From: Castanea sativa
Lineage: Eukaryota; Streptophyta; Magnoliopsida; Fagales; Fagaceae
Length of the DNA stretch: 64,000 bases
Reading direction: 5' to 3'
Assembly (NCBI RefSeq): GCF_040712315.1
Contig: NC_134013.1
Coordinates: forward strand, 35,809,001-35,873,000
Part shown: positions 24,241-35,925 of the stretch, piece by piece
Numbering within the stretch: the stretch's first letter is position 1
How the letters are laid out: every line of letters starts with the position of its first letter
The notes under the pieces: model-generated
What the model was told of the DNA's origin: nothing
Seen by the model: only the letters and a program-made list of their open reading frames with translations
The model's database searches: none
Program-made: the position numbers and the translations under genes

Positions 24241-26248
24241 CAGTTTAAAAAAAAAACATTTAATGAGTCACATATCACAAAAGCAAAGTTTATACAAAAG
24301 TAGAATAATTCACTTAATGGTAACAAACACTCCAAATATAGAGGCATATTGAAGATCACAATATCGAATTGAAACATAAATCAAAAGATGCTTGACTTTC
24401 TTGGATAATGAACAGGAACTGAGGAGTATATACAAGTATTTTACAGTTCTTGAGTAAATCTGAAAATTCAATTTGCTAAAAGAAATGTTTTAAATACCAT
24501 TTGGAAAATAGGAATATAACTATGAAATCACTTGGTTTTAAACAAATTTAAAGAACAAGAACCGTTTTAGAAAACTTACAGTGAAACTCAATTCTTTTAT
24601 GAAAATAGTTTAGTTTAGAAATCATCTTTTAAATGAGATTCGGACGTTCAACACGTTATTTAAAATTCAAAATTTCTCTATAAAACATTATTTAAAAGTC
24701 AAATTTTCTCTTTCAATGTTTCTCAACAAAAAAAAAGTTTCTCTTTCAATGATGTAAAAAAAAAAAAAAAATTATAAACTTTAGAAAATGTAAGCTTAAA
24801 AACATAATTTTTGAAAACCTTTGACTTCTAAGAGCCTAAAGAACAAAACTTGTGCATATTATGCATAATTACTTACCTCCACTTTAGTTTTCCATATGCT
24901 CTAAACTATTTTCTAAAAACACTATAATCCTCCACAACCTTCTCTTTTTCCTACAGTCATAATATATTATATAGTTAGAACTATTTCCCATACGTAGAAA
25001 CATCAAATCCGAATATACCTAATAGTTATTCTAAAGTAACCGACCATATATCAAATATCAAATTAAACCAACTACAAGACCATGTTATTATTATTGAACG
25101 CCACCTTGTGAAGGTTCTCTTTAGGGTCAATCTTAAACTAGTAATTTAATCAAAGTATTCAAAGTCTAGTCTAGTCCTTCAAACCAAAATCTTTCATGCT
25201 CCAAAATCTAATAACCAAACCAAATCATAGCAATGATACACTTAAAAAAAATTCTATTAATCTTTAATGCAATTACATGCCAATATTTATATGACAATAG
25301 TTCTAATAAAATAATAGATCCGCCATTTTCAAAACTAGGGAGTGATTAACACTAGCTACAACCTATAGACGATGCCTCCAACCGTCCCTGCACTTTTCTT
25401 TTTCTTTTTCTTCTTCGGCTGGTTAATGCATATAATGAAGACACTTTACAGCCTTTCAAGATTTTATAGCTTCTAATTAGCCTCAATTTAAGGTGTTATT
25501 AACTATTGACTTGTTTAGATAAGTTTGAACTCCAAGGAATTCCAATAAATCTTAGACTTTTTATCCAAAAATGTTGTGGACATATCATTTCTCTTTTTAT
25601 TCTCTTAACTTTTTCCTTAACTGATAAAAAGACTAATAGTTTTAATTCCCTTATCTTTCTGTAACTGAAACAAAAATAAATGAGGACTACACATTTCCTA
25701 ATTGTCAGGTTATTGTTTATCTCTTACTTTGGGTAGAATTCTTTGTTTGGCCACAAAATTACATCTCACATGTAGAATATCCAAAAACTAACTATATAAA
25801 TAATCCCATCATGACACTACGTGCTTATCCACATCACCTCTCAAAGCTAAATAATAATTAATAGTGATGATGTCTGTAATCGTCAGTATGTTATTCGTCC
25901 AACAGAGCCAACGTCTTCTTTGGATGCTTGCAAAATAAAAGAGAGATTTTTCTTACAGAACCTGCGGAAGGTTTTGAATCAGCATTAATGTCCATTTATT
26001 ATCATTTTGACGAAACATTTTCCTACTCATCAAATAGTGATGATAAAATCGGAATATTACACATTATTATTTATTTTATTATTCAATTTTAATTATATTG
26101 TTAAAATATTACTTTTAATTTATATATAATTCTTGATTAAGTGGAACATTATACCAATACATTACTAGTTTAATTACCACCAAAGAAAACCTTCAAAAAT
26201 AGTTTCAATCCAAAACACACCTACTTTTTATGTTTTCTATATATTCTT
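23943..26248. other. Intergenic, no gene seen
   Basis: AT-rich, with a (TA)n tract at about 24172-24237. No conserved coding or RNA motif recognised. Confidence 0.5.
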
Positions 26249-26256
26249 TTTTAACA

Positions 26257-26415
26257 GGAAAAATTATTAGGTACTCCCGGAGTACCATAAATGCGTGCTC
26301 CCTCCTCTCACATGAATGGTGGGTTCTACCAAGAATTTAATTAGTGAGACCCACCATTCATGTGAGAGGAGGGAATACGCATTTATGGTACTCCAAAAGT
26401 ACGCAATAATTTTCC
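26257..26415. mobile_element. 159-bp foldback MITE (hAT-like)
   Basis: Almost the whole element is one inverted repeat: arms of about 70 bp share GAGTACCATAAATGCG and CCCTCCTCTCACATGAATGG. The flanks TTTTAACA (26249-26256) and TTTTAATA (26416-26423) match at 7 of 8. Confidence 0.85.
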
Positions 26416-26635
26416 TTTTAATAGATATTGAGGAGGTAAATAGGTGATCCCCATTTGAAATGAAACATGCAGTAATAGTAGGCATACAACCCAACCTGCC
26501 TGATGGCTGATCGCAATCACTTTTGAAGTCGTTAATGTTCATTGTGTTTTTTGTTTTGAAACCTATTTGTTTTTGGAATACTTTATTAATTAATAATTAC
26601 TCCATGGGCCTTGAAGTCACTGCATTTAACGAGAA

Positions 26636-26779
26636 TTGGGCTTGTTTGGTAACGGTGTTTAAACAACGAAAACTGTTGTTTAATCACCACAACACGTATT
26701 TTTACATATTTTTTCACCCACACATATTTTCACAAAACTTAAACAACTTTACTAGAAGTCTCTTACCAAACAGGCCCCA
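26636..26779. mobile_element. Small hAT-like MITE, relative of 14271-14418
   Basis: Starts TTGGGCTTGTTTGGTAAC and ends TTACCAAACAGGCCCCA. Inverted compared with the copy at 14271. Target duplication not readable. Confidence 0.6.
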
Positions 26780-27171
26780 TTAGATGACTTCATTAAAGAC
26801 ATCCTTAGGAACAGTTAAGGAAATGCCAAAATGCTAGATCTAAAAAACTTATATACCAATTGTGGATAGTATTAGACAGAAAATTTTCCCAGAGTTAAAT
26901 AAATAAATAAAATAAAACTAATGAATGTTGTCTTTAAAGTTCTTAAAATCTAGGTAGCTTAAGCTACTTTTGCAAATAAATTGTATAAAGTCCTAAAAGA
27001 GGAAATAAGCAAGATATTTTTTTTTTTTTTGAAGAAAATAAGCAAGAATTAGTAATCTATAACAAACCCCAAAAATGAACAACATGATAAAAATAAAAAT
27101 AAAACAACAACAACATTTGAATTAGAATGCTCTTGGTAGGGGTGTTTTTTTTTTTTTTTTTTGGAGAAAAA

Positions 27172-27474
27172 TTAGATAAAGGTATCATACAATTTAAACA
27201 TAAACATGCACTGATATGCTTTTTTTTTCTTTAAAGGAAAGACCCTAGGCTTGGCATCATCCAACCATTTGTCAAAACTATGCACTTCCTCATCTTGTGC
27301 CATATCAATGGATTCACCTCTCAATCTACCTTCCACGAAGGCATCAATACCACCCAAACGATCAGTGTTTGAGATTTCATGATCATGAGTATTGTCCAAT
27401 ACACAAGGTTCTCCATGTTCGTACCATTTGTTGTATGATTGCATAATCCCACACAGAAGCAAATGAATATGCAC
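27172..27474 (-). pseudogene. CACTA transposase-associated domain fragment
   Basis: The frame contains GIMQSYNKWYEHGEPCVLDN followed by an acidic stretch with DAFVEGRLRGESIDMAQDEE and FDKWLDDAK. A short Y..W..HGE motif followed by an acidic region is characteristic of the N-terminal part of plant En/Spm (CACTA) transposase proteins. Only about 80 residues remain, followed by a lysine run from a T tract. No terminal CACTA repeats were found nearby. The family call rests on this one motif. Confidence 0.55.
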
Positions 27475-27479
27475 AATAA

Positions 27480-28125
27480 TGTGGCGTTTGGAACGGGGTA
27501 ATGTTTTAGGATTCCTAGGAATGTTTAAAGATTCTCATGTTTGATTGCAAATCATGCTAAGGAATCAGATGCCAGGGGAATCTGGATTCCCCTCTCAGTA
27601 GGAATGTGGATTCCCTTTAAAACAGGTGGGAATCCGAATTCCCAAGCTTAAAGGAAATTGTATTTTTTTATAAATTGACAATTTTAACCATTTTTCCTTA
27701 TCATTTAAGCAATTAAGATAAAATATAAAACAAATTATTATGGATTAAACTCTTTTAAAAATTATTATTAAGAATAAAAGTATTTAAGAATTTAAATAGT
27801 TATTTTTGTATCGTACCTATCATTTTGAAATGTTAAACTATAATTTTAATGAATTTATCATAATTAATAGTTTATATTTGGTTTTTCATTATTTATTTAG
27901 AGGAAGATTTTTTTTGAAAATGACTTGGTAGTTCATATTCAAATCTAAGGATAGAATGAGAAAAATAAATAATTCATTTAAAATTCTTGGAATAAACCAA
28001 ACATTATCATCTCACATTCCTAGGAATCTTAAGAGATACCCAATAAAACCAAATATAGGAATAACTACATTCCTAGGAATCTAGATGCCAAGAGTAATGT
28101 GGATTCCCCCATACCAAATGCCACA
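27480..28125. mobile_element. Harbinger-like non-autonomous element, 646 bp
   Basis: Ends TGTGGCGTTTGG and CCAAATGCCACA are inverted repeats, flanked by TAA on both sides (27477-27479 and 28126-28128), the 3-bp duplication of PIF/Harbinger elements. The interior repeats GGATTCC/GGAATCC words near both ends. Confidence 0.75.
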
Positions 28126-28128
28126 TAA

Positions 28129-28738
28129 GAGAAGTTTGTTAGTTCAGCACCAAATATTGCCAAACGGCTTCACCCCATCAATATATTGTTGACTTAGCCT
28201 ATCATAAGGTGTCTTGCCTAGTGACATCCAACTCTTATCCATGTTTGATCACATATGTAAGGTGAAGATCAAGTTGTCAAGATAATGGCATGTCATTTTA
28301 GTTGTATAAGTTCACATTTACTGTCACCATTAGTCCTCCTTAACGGCAACTCTTTTAACAAAATGTAGGAAGGACTAATGGAAACAACAAATGTTAACTT
28401 ATAAGACAAAAATAAAACTTACAAGACCAAAATGACAATTGATCAAACATAAAGGGTGTAATTTGTATTTTTGCCTTAATTTACAACATGCAATTGTAAT
28501 AATGAAATTTAGTTAAAACTAGCATTGCTATTTTCATTATTACTTTCTTTTAACTTCAAAACCATATGAATCTTTCCTGTTAAGTGGTATGATATATGAC
28601 ATCGTGTAAATTAAGGAATCAAAAATAAATAAATAAACAAGTCTCCAAATATTGTAAAGACCATCTTATACTCCATGCAACCCAACCACTTGCTCCAATT
28701 CAAACAACCACCACAGTCATATCTCAAATCAAACAAAA
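28129..28738. other. Intergenic, no gene seen
   Basis: The stretch CACTTGCTCCAATTCAAAC at about 28688 recurs near 29674 and 29852, an old local repeat now interrupted by the solo LTR. Confidence 0.5.
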
Positions 28739-28743
28739 AGATT

Positions 28744-29612
28744 TGTTAAGTTCTAAATGTTTAAGATTAAATATTTAAATTTATATTGTTATGTATGTTG
28801 GCAAACCAAGATTAAAACATGTCTAGATTATGTATTAGACATTGCTCATGATAGTACAAAACAGGATTCAAGAAATTACAAGTTGTAGAAAGGAGAAGTT
28901 AATTTCTGTGAGGTTCAACCAATCGAAATTAAGCTTTGACTGATCGAAAATCACAGTCAGGATTTTTTCTGCAAATTCTATTTCAGTCTAAACACTACAA
29001 AAACGTTTAGGATTTTAAGTGAAACACTTCTTGGTATAAAATGATAACCCTAACTCCATTTTAGAGGTTCTTGGAAGTCTTGTGAATAAATCATGTGAGA
29101 TCTGAGAGGTTTTGTACCTTCTAACTCAACAAGCATATACCAGATCAAGAGATCTACAATCAAGAACCGGTGGAACCAAGTTGCTGCAAAATATCAACTA
29201 CTAACGATGATCTGAAACATTTAAGTGGGATCTTGAAGTCACAAAAAAGGGAGTTTGTGTTCAGCAAATCCAAGATAGAAAAGTTCGTGGAGTCAAAGCT
29301 GCATGTGGTCGTGTTAGTAAGTTCTACTTGAGGTAGCTTTAGATTTAGGGTTAAGTCTATTATAATCTTCCATTCTATCATAGTGGATTTGTTTACCTTG
29401 AGGATACTTAGGGCAAATCCTCTCCAAATTTTTACTTTGAAATTGTTAGTTTCATTAGTTTTCTTAGGTAATCATATTGTTGTCTTATTTTTTCACATTG
29501 CATGATTTGATTTATTACTGTTTAACCTAGATCTCATAATTAACTTAAATAACTACTTGGCTAACTCATTAGGTTAAATAATCTGCTTTTAAGGGGTCTA
29601 AAAGAACAAACA
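28744..29612 (+). mobile_element. Solo LTR, 869 bp, probably copia-type
   Basis: Starts TGTTAAGTTCTAAATG and ends AAAAGAACAAACA. A TATA box (TATAAAA) lies near 29035. The flanks AGATT (28739-28743) and AAATT (29613-29617) differ at one base. No internal domain or second LTR. Confidence 0.6.
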
Positions 29613-30130
29613 AAATTGATATAACACAACATACAAATATGATATAAAACAACATACACATCAACCCCTTGCTCCAATTCAAACAACCCCACAATCATAT
29701 CTCAAATCAAATAAAAAGATATATTATTATAATATAACATAACATACAAATATGATATAACACAGCCTACACATCAAGCAATGAACGATCAAAAAACACT
29801 CCCAATGTTATAATAAACCACCCTGATACTACATGCAAGCCACCCACTTGCTCCAATTCAAACTACACCACAAGCAATTCTCAACCCATGTTCATCATAC
29901 CATACATATATCACAAAGTATTTGTGATTATACTATTACTCTTGACCAAAAAAATTGACAAACCTTAGTAAATTACAACACTTACTAGATTGAAGAAGGC
30001 CATAGTTGAACTTGTCAAATTAGTTTCAACCTGCAATGCCAGTTTCAGTGAAGATATTTACTAAGTAAATTGCCTACACAATATTTGTATACACACACAC
30101 ATATATGTATGTATGTATATATAAATGTGA
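29613..30130. other. Intergenic, no gene seen
   Basis: Carries two of the CTTGCTCCAATTCAAAC repeats mentioned at 28688 and an AC/AT-rich microsatellite near 30090-30122. Confidence 0.45.
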
Positions 30131-30131
30131 G

Positions 30132-30440
30132 TTTTTTTTTTTTGTTGATAAACACATCAATATTATTAAAACATCAAGAACCAAGTACATCATGGATAAG
30201 AGCTCGCTGAATACAACAAGGAATCTCTTCAATCCAAATTACATCATTGACAAGGCGTTGAGCTTGTCGTGCTAGAATATAGGCTGGTTTATTACCAGTC
30301 CTTCGCACATGAGAATAACCAAAAACCCCAACATCTGAACACAAAACATGAATTCCTTCCACAATAGCTGCAACCGAAGTAGGAGGCTGTGAAACCTGCT
30401 TGAGAGCATTAGAAACAATCAAGGAATCTCCTTCCAACTA
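30132..30440 (-). pseudogene. LINE ORF2 RNase H tail, 5'-truncated
   Basis: The minus-strand frame reads MEGDSLIVSNALKQVSQPP, then GYSHVRRTGNKPAYILARQA and WIEEIPCCIQRALIHDVLGS. This is the RNase H-like (RVT_3) C-terminus of a plant L1 LINE: the E.D motif and the HVRR.GN..A..LA motif are present. A T run at 30132-30143 is the poly(A) tail on the other strand. Truncation at about 30440 leaves under 100 residues. Confidence 0.8.
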
Positions 30441-30548
30441 AATACACATCATTGTTTTTTTCTCCTAAAATCAAAATTGAAGCTAAGGCGGTTTTTTGTG
30501 TGTGCATGTGGAGGCAGAGTGCTTGCTTATGGCTTTTAGGTTTCTCTC

Positions 30549-30664
30549 ATTTTTTATTTATTTTTTTTAATTCAATAGTTGGGTAAGGGGAATTTGAACC
30601 CTGAATGTATCCATTAAAAATACTAGGAGATGGAAACCAATTGAGCTGCAAGGATCTTAACAAT
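30549..30664 (-). mobile_element. tRNA-derived SINE
   Basis: Minus strand: head with TGCAGCTCAATTGG (A box), then GGGTTCAAATTCC (B box), then an A-rich tail. The flanks TTTCTCTC match at 30541-30548 and 30665-30672. Confidence 0.75.
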
Positions 30665-30783
30665 TTTCTCTCCTCTTATGTCTTATGTTAAAACAACCTC
30701 TAGCCAAAACAAAACATTAAAACAACATTCTCCAGCCTAGCTTACAGTGAATTTTCAAAAGAAACAAAAATGAAATAAAAAAA

Positions 30784-30890
30784 TAGTCAATAGTCTTGTA
30801 ACTCATCTGATAGGCACCTCCACATGTTTCCAAGGGAAACATTTAGGATGAAAATTCCCCCTCACCCATTGTAATTCTCTAAAAATATGA
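30784..30890 (+). mobile_element. Old SINE fragment
   Basis: TAACTCATCTGATAGGCACC, then ATGTTTCCAAGGGAAACAT, then CCCATTGTAATTCTCTA. The same sentence, diverged, appears at 51735-51820 and, more weakly, at 62985-63055. Confidence 0.55.
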
Positions 30891-30991
30891 GAAGCTAGTG
30901 CAAACTTCTACATTGTTTATGACCAATAAACCTGAGTTTAGGAAGGCTACAAACATGTAAACCTTCCAATGTTATATTCTTTTCTTCTATG

Positions 30992-30994
<3 letters not shown>

Positions 30995-31053
<59 letters not shown>
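30995..31053. repeat. (TA)n microsatellite
   Basis: About 29 TA units. Confidence 0.95.
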
Positions 31054-31056
<3 letters not shown>

Positions 31057-31857
31057 GGCATTGGGACTTGGGAGACACTAGGGGTACAGCACAAGTTCAC
31101 CATTAGCTAAGGACAATATTACATTATTCTTCCTAGCCTTATCAGCCCAAAGGAAAAAAAAATGTAATAGAAGGAAGCAAAATACAGAAACTTACTAACA
31201 AGTAACATTAGAGTGCAGACACAAAAACAAATAGAGCATTTGCATTAGTTCAATGCAAAATGCTGTTTGGCTTATCACAACATTATGATAAAAATCAACG
31301 ATGTTGAGCAAACCAACGAAGTTTCCTCTACAAAGTTTCAAGTCAACAAATTAAAATATGATAAAAATCCAATTAGCTTTCTACTATTACTATATAGGCT
31401 ATAGTGCAATCCTCCCCCCAAACATCATTCTCATAAATAGCACACCCTCAAGCTTAAGTGGTTTACTTCAATTTATGTACTAATCCAATAAACAAATCTT
31501 CGTTTCCATTAAACATGTTTCTTAATTGCTCAAAAATACGATAATGATACATGTTCCTTATAGTAAAGATTTCGGAAAAATTACACTTTACCACCCTAAA
31601 CTATGCACCAAATTACACTTTGCACCCTGTCGGGGGCGAAAAAGTTTCCTTTCCGACAAATGAGATTTATATTGGGTCGGGGCTCTAAACCAAAACTCAA
31701 CAATGGGCTCAATGCACGGCCCAAAGGCTATTGGCGAAGATCCAAATAATTCACCGTGTTTTCATGCCTCGGGCCTAGATTGAGACTTGCAGGAACGGCC
31801 CTTAAACAATCCCTGCAGCGAACACGTCATCGTGGTTAAAAAAGTCTACTGTAAGAA

Positions 31858-32110
31858 ATGGCCCAGCGGTAAAGTGTTTCTGCAGAAAATAATCCAGCGA
31901 TAAAGTGTATCTACAGAAAATAACCCAGCCGTAAAATGTTTCTGGAGAAGAAAGTAACCCAGCTGTAAAATACTTCTATGGAAAAAGTAACCCAGCTGTA
32001 AAGTACTTCTATAGAAAAGGGTCACCAAGCCGTAAAAATCTTTTCGTAGAAGACGACCCAGCCGTAAAAGATTTCTGCAGAACAATAACTCAGCAATAAA
32101 GTTTTTCACA
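31858..32110. repeat. Minisatellite A in the long LTR
   Basis: About eight units of 31-35 bp containing CCCAGCCGTAAA and TTTCTGCAGAA. Confidence 0.8.
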
Positions 32111-33599
32111 AATCGAGAGAAACGTTCATATTTTAGGACTCATCATCCGTTATCTCTGAAGAAGAACTTCTAATATGACAATATGAGGGAAAAATTCTAT
32201 TGTAACAGTTACATCATAACCATCAATAATAAATGAGTAAGTAAATGGCATGGGTTCCATGATAACAAACAATGGAGAAGACTTAGCGTGAGATGAAGGG
32301 AGAGAGAGAGATCCCAGCTAGTGCAGCAAGGTCATTATGGTGCCAAAGCATGCTCTTGAGCGTAGTACATATAATGGGTAGAGAGAGAGATGTTGGGCAG
32401 TGGGCAAAAGTGTATAGTGGGCTGTTGGAACTCACTGCTGGGGAGGAGCTGAATGTTTTAAAATTGAGGTGTGAGATGTGTTTTTAAACTAGGAGTGGGG
32501 GAATTCAGTTTCCATGCATAAGAATGAGAGCTTTATGACTTAGAATCTTGCTGGGATTTTGAGAAGCTGATATGGAATGGTTTTTGTAAGGGTTTTTCTC
32601 TATGAGTGTGTTTCTTGGTATCTTCCTTTTTTTCCCTCCTAAGGCATTAACAGAGGGTTCTATTTATAGTTGAGATTTAGGGGGCAATTGGCAAATAACT
32701 CTTGCTAAATCTCCCCCAATCTTCAGAAAATCCTTAGGGATTCATTTTTTGGAATGTTAGCTAAGAATGGTAAGCTTGACCATTTGAAGACTCTTGTTGT
32801 TTTTTATGCAATATTAGCTGGGTTTCTGACCTTGCATTAATGCTGATTGGTCCTGACTGTTGGGGTTAGAGCATGCATTAAGCTAATGACAGTAGTTGTG
32901 TTGCTTACTAAATTCAGAGCTCCCAAGGCAAGTTAAATCACCTCAAGCCAGGTGTCAACCTTGGAGCCTTTGCTGGGCTCTCCTTGGTGTGCTCCAAACC
33001 ACATTTCCCTAAGTTTTCCCATTAGGGGTTCATGTGCTTGGTCCATGAACCAAAAAATACGTATTTTTAAGCATGAAAACGAGCTGATTTGAGCTTGCTT
33101 TAGGGCATTAATGGCTGCCTTGGATGCTTGACTGAATATGTTGGAGAAGAAAGAGGGGGTCGTTGGCTGAAGTGCTTTCAACCCCCTATTAGGTCTTATC
33201 AACCTTTTGTTAAGTCCATTTCAACTTTTTGTCACCCAATGACTGATGATATTTCAAAAAGGTTTGACCCTTGATGGACATGTGTCTTGTTCTGACTTGA
33301 TGGGACAAGCTGATGCCTGACAGCAGTGGGCTCTAGCTACTGACTTGTGCTGGATTTTTGGCTGATTAGCTCACGTGAGTTTCTGCTAATGGTGCCTGGG
33401 TTTTGGGCTGAGCTAGTCCAGTTGGGCCTCACGTTTGGGCTGCTTTGGGCCTAATTGTTCCCTTAAAATGAAGAATTTTGCCATGACACTCATGGGCTTT
33501 TATAAACTTTGCAAGAGAGGTATTTTCTTGGAGGATAAATACTTATATTTCACATGAGTAAGGAATTTTGTATATGTGAAATAATTGTTGAGATAATAT

Positions 33600-34210
33600 T
33601 TAGACTTTGTAAATACGTGCCAAAAATAGTATTTGGGCTTTTGGAAATAGTGCCAAAAATAATATTGGGTTTTTAGAAATAATTGCCAAGATAACGTTGG
33701 GTTTTAGGAAATAGTTGCCAAAATAATATTGGGCTTTAGGAAATAGTGCCCAAAACAATATTGGGCTTTATGAAATAGTTGCCAAAATAATATTGGGTTT
33801 TAGGAAATAGTTGTCAATATAACGTTGGGCTTTACGAAATAGTGCCAAAATGATATTGGGCTTTAGGAAATAGCGGCCAAAATGATATTGGGCTTTATGA
33901 AATAGTGCCCAAAACAATATTGGGCTTTATGAAATAGTTGCCAAAATAATATTGGGCTTTGGAAATAGTTTGCCAAATTAATATTTGGGCTTTGCAAAAT
34001 AGTGCCAAATTAATATTTGGGTTTTGGAAAATAGTTGCCAAATTAGCATTTGGGCTTTGGAAATAGTTTGCCAAATTAATATTTGGGCTTTGTAAAATAA
34101 TTTGCCAAATTAGTATTTGGACTTCGTAAAATAGTTTGCCAAATTGGTATTTGGGCTTCGTAAAATAGTTTTCCAAATTGGTATTTGGGTTTCGTAAAAT
34201 AGTTTGTCAT
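33600..34210. repeat. Minisatellite B in the long LTR
   Basis: About nineteen units of about 31 bp with core GCCAAAATAATATTGGGCTT, drifting to GCCAAATTAATATTTGGGCTT on the right. Confidence 0.85.
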
Positions 34211-34214
34211 TTTG

Positions 34215-34745
34215 TAGAAAATATCACTGTGTAGCAACGGGCTTTGAGGTGCGGTGTAGCAACGGGCTTTGTAAGGTGCCGTGTTGCAACGAGTTTTGTA
34301 AGGTGCTGTGTAGCAACGGGCTTAGAGGTGCCGTGTAGCAACGGGCTTAGAGGTACCGTGTAGTAACGGGCTTTGTAAGGTGCCGTGTAGCAACAGGCTT
34401 AGAGGTGCCGTGTAGCAACGGGCTTTGTAAGGTGCCATGTAGCAACGGGCTTAAAGGTGTCGTATTACATCGGGCTAGAGGTGCCGTGTAGCAACGGGTT
34501 TTGTAAGGTGCCGTGTAGCAATGGGTTTAAAGGTACCGTGTAGCAACGGACTTTGTAATAGCAACGGTCTTAAAGGTACCGTGTAGGCTTTGTAAGGTGC
34601 CGTGTAGCAATGGGCTTAAAGGTACTGTGTAGCAACGGGCTTTGTAAGGTGTCGTGTAGCAACGGGCTTAGAGGTGCCGTGTAGCAATGGGCTTAAAGGT
34701 ACTGTGTAGCAACGGGTTTTGTAAGGTGCCGTGTAGCAATGGGCT
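34215..34745. repeat. Minisatellite C in the long LTR
   Basis: Alternating units of about 25 and 31 bp with core GTGCCGTGTAGCAACGGGCT followed by TAGAG or TTGTAAG. Confidence 0.85.
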
Positions 34746-35408
34746 TAGGGTTTTGTTGGGCTTTTTGAGTCTTGTCAATGAGTTGAATGATTTGGGCTTT
34801 GTATGGAGGGAGTATAATTTTGTGGCTCAATGTTGATAGATGGGTATTTTTGCGAAAACTCATATTGGATAATATGTGGAATGTAGTGGGTAATATTTGT
34901 GAGATGGCCCAAGGTAATTCGTGGGGCTTATATATGTAGGAAATATTTGTGGAAGCCCAATAACATGGAGAATATATAAGTAATATGTGGGAAATATTTA
35001 CGTGGGTTTCGAAATAATTATTGGGCTTGTGTGGGTATTTTTTTGTGCGTGGGCTAAAGAAGTTAGGGCCCGAAAATTTGTACCTCAACACACCCTAAAC
35101 TATTACACTTATCACACTTTGCACCCCGGTGTTACTTTTGCTGTTATGTTTAACGGAATCTTGCTGCATGTGACAAGCACATACTTCTTACTTAGGTGGA
35201 ACAAACTTAAAAGATTGAAATGCCCTTCTTCAAAATTAATTAAAACAACAAGATTCCGTTAAACATAACAGCAAAATTTACACCGGTGTGCAAAGTGTGA
35301 TAAGTGTAATAGTTTAGGGTGCAAAGTGTGCATTTGGATAGTTTATGGTGCAAAGTGTAATCCGGTACATAGTTTAGGGTGGTAAAGTGTAATTTCCCCA
35401 AAGATTTC

Positions 35409-35758
35409 TAATGAAAATACTCTCATAGCTCTGTGGTCCCCATGGAGAAGCCTCTTGGAAAGATGGAGATTGAGACAATGATACAAGCTGCAGTAGTGGA
35501 GACAGATAATTGAAGGTAATCCGTCTAAACTTTAGGCTACTATCTTCCAGATACTGATGGTAGGATATGCCCTTCTGATCTTTGGTTTTTCCAATCACCA
35601 ATTGTCAAAGTAAATTCAAAGATTAATTAAAAACAAAAATCTATAAACAAGAGCACACAACCCAATGTACTGCCAAATTTACAGGTGCACTGGAAGAAAA
35701 CCAAAGGAAACAGAACTAAAAGAAAAGAAAAGAAACAAAAAATTTATTTATTTATATA
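35409..35758. other. Unassigned stretch
   Basis: Less AT-rich than its surroundings. Short open frames exist on both strands (35374-35601 minus; a 23-codon frame from an ATG near 35441 plus), but neither has a known motif. It could be an exon remnant or a non-coding transcript. Confidence 0.3.
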
Positions 35759-35767
35759 TTTATTTAT

Positions 35768-35916
35768 GGATTTTACTAATGTGTGCCCTAAGGGCACATA
35801 ATAGTATACCATTTTTTATAAAAAAAATTTATCGGGAAAACTTTTTCAATTCCCAATAAACTTTCTTAAAAAATGGATGGCTTAATGTGTACCTTAAAAA
35901 CACATTAACCGGACTC
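35768..35916. mobile_element. 149-bp MITE with 9-bp TSD
   Basis: The left end reads GGATTTTACTAATGTGTGCC and the right end ACACATTAACCGGACTC; both contain AATGTGT text in inverted orientation. The flanks TTTATTTAT match exactly (35759-35767 and 35917-35925), though this is simple sequence. Confidence 0.65.
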
Positions 35917-35925
35917 TTTATTTAT

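Larger units (their letters stand above)
31628..35090 (+). mobile_element. Very long solo LTR, 3463 bp, inside a MITE
   Basis: Starts TGTCGGGGGCGAAAAAG and ends GTACCTCAACA, flanked by a perfect 5-bp CACCC (31623-31627 and 35091-35095). There is no gag or pol, and the starting sequence does not recur near the right end, so it is read as a lone LTR. A TATA-like TATTTATAG lies near 32653. Three minisatellite arrays lie inside. Confidence 0.8.
31574..35399. mobile_element. MULE-like MITE (about 358 bp net) split by a solo LTR
   Basis: The outer ends GGAAAAATTACACTTTACC and GGGGAAATTACACTTTACC (reverse strand) are inverted repeats. The flanks are a perfect 9-bp AAAGATTTC at 31565-31573 and 35400-35408. 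Inside, 35110-35290 forms a further inverted repeat around AACATAACAGCAAAA-type text. The left half is interrupted at 31627 by the LTR listed next. Confidence 0.85.

Noticed and set aside
32293..32487. 64-residue plus-strand open frame
   Set aside because: Inside the solo LTR near its putative promoter; no recognised domain.
33895..34176. 93-residue open frame with N-L-A repeats
   Set aside because: Translation of minisatellite B in the long solo LTR.
31628..35090. Reading the 3.46-kb insertion as a complete small LTR element
   Set aside because: The starting sequence TGTCGGGGGCG does not recur inside and no primer-binding or polypurine pair was seen, so a solo LTR is simpler.
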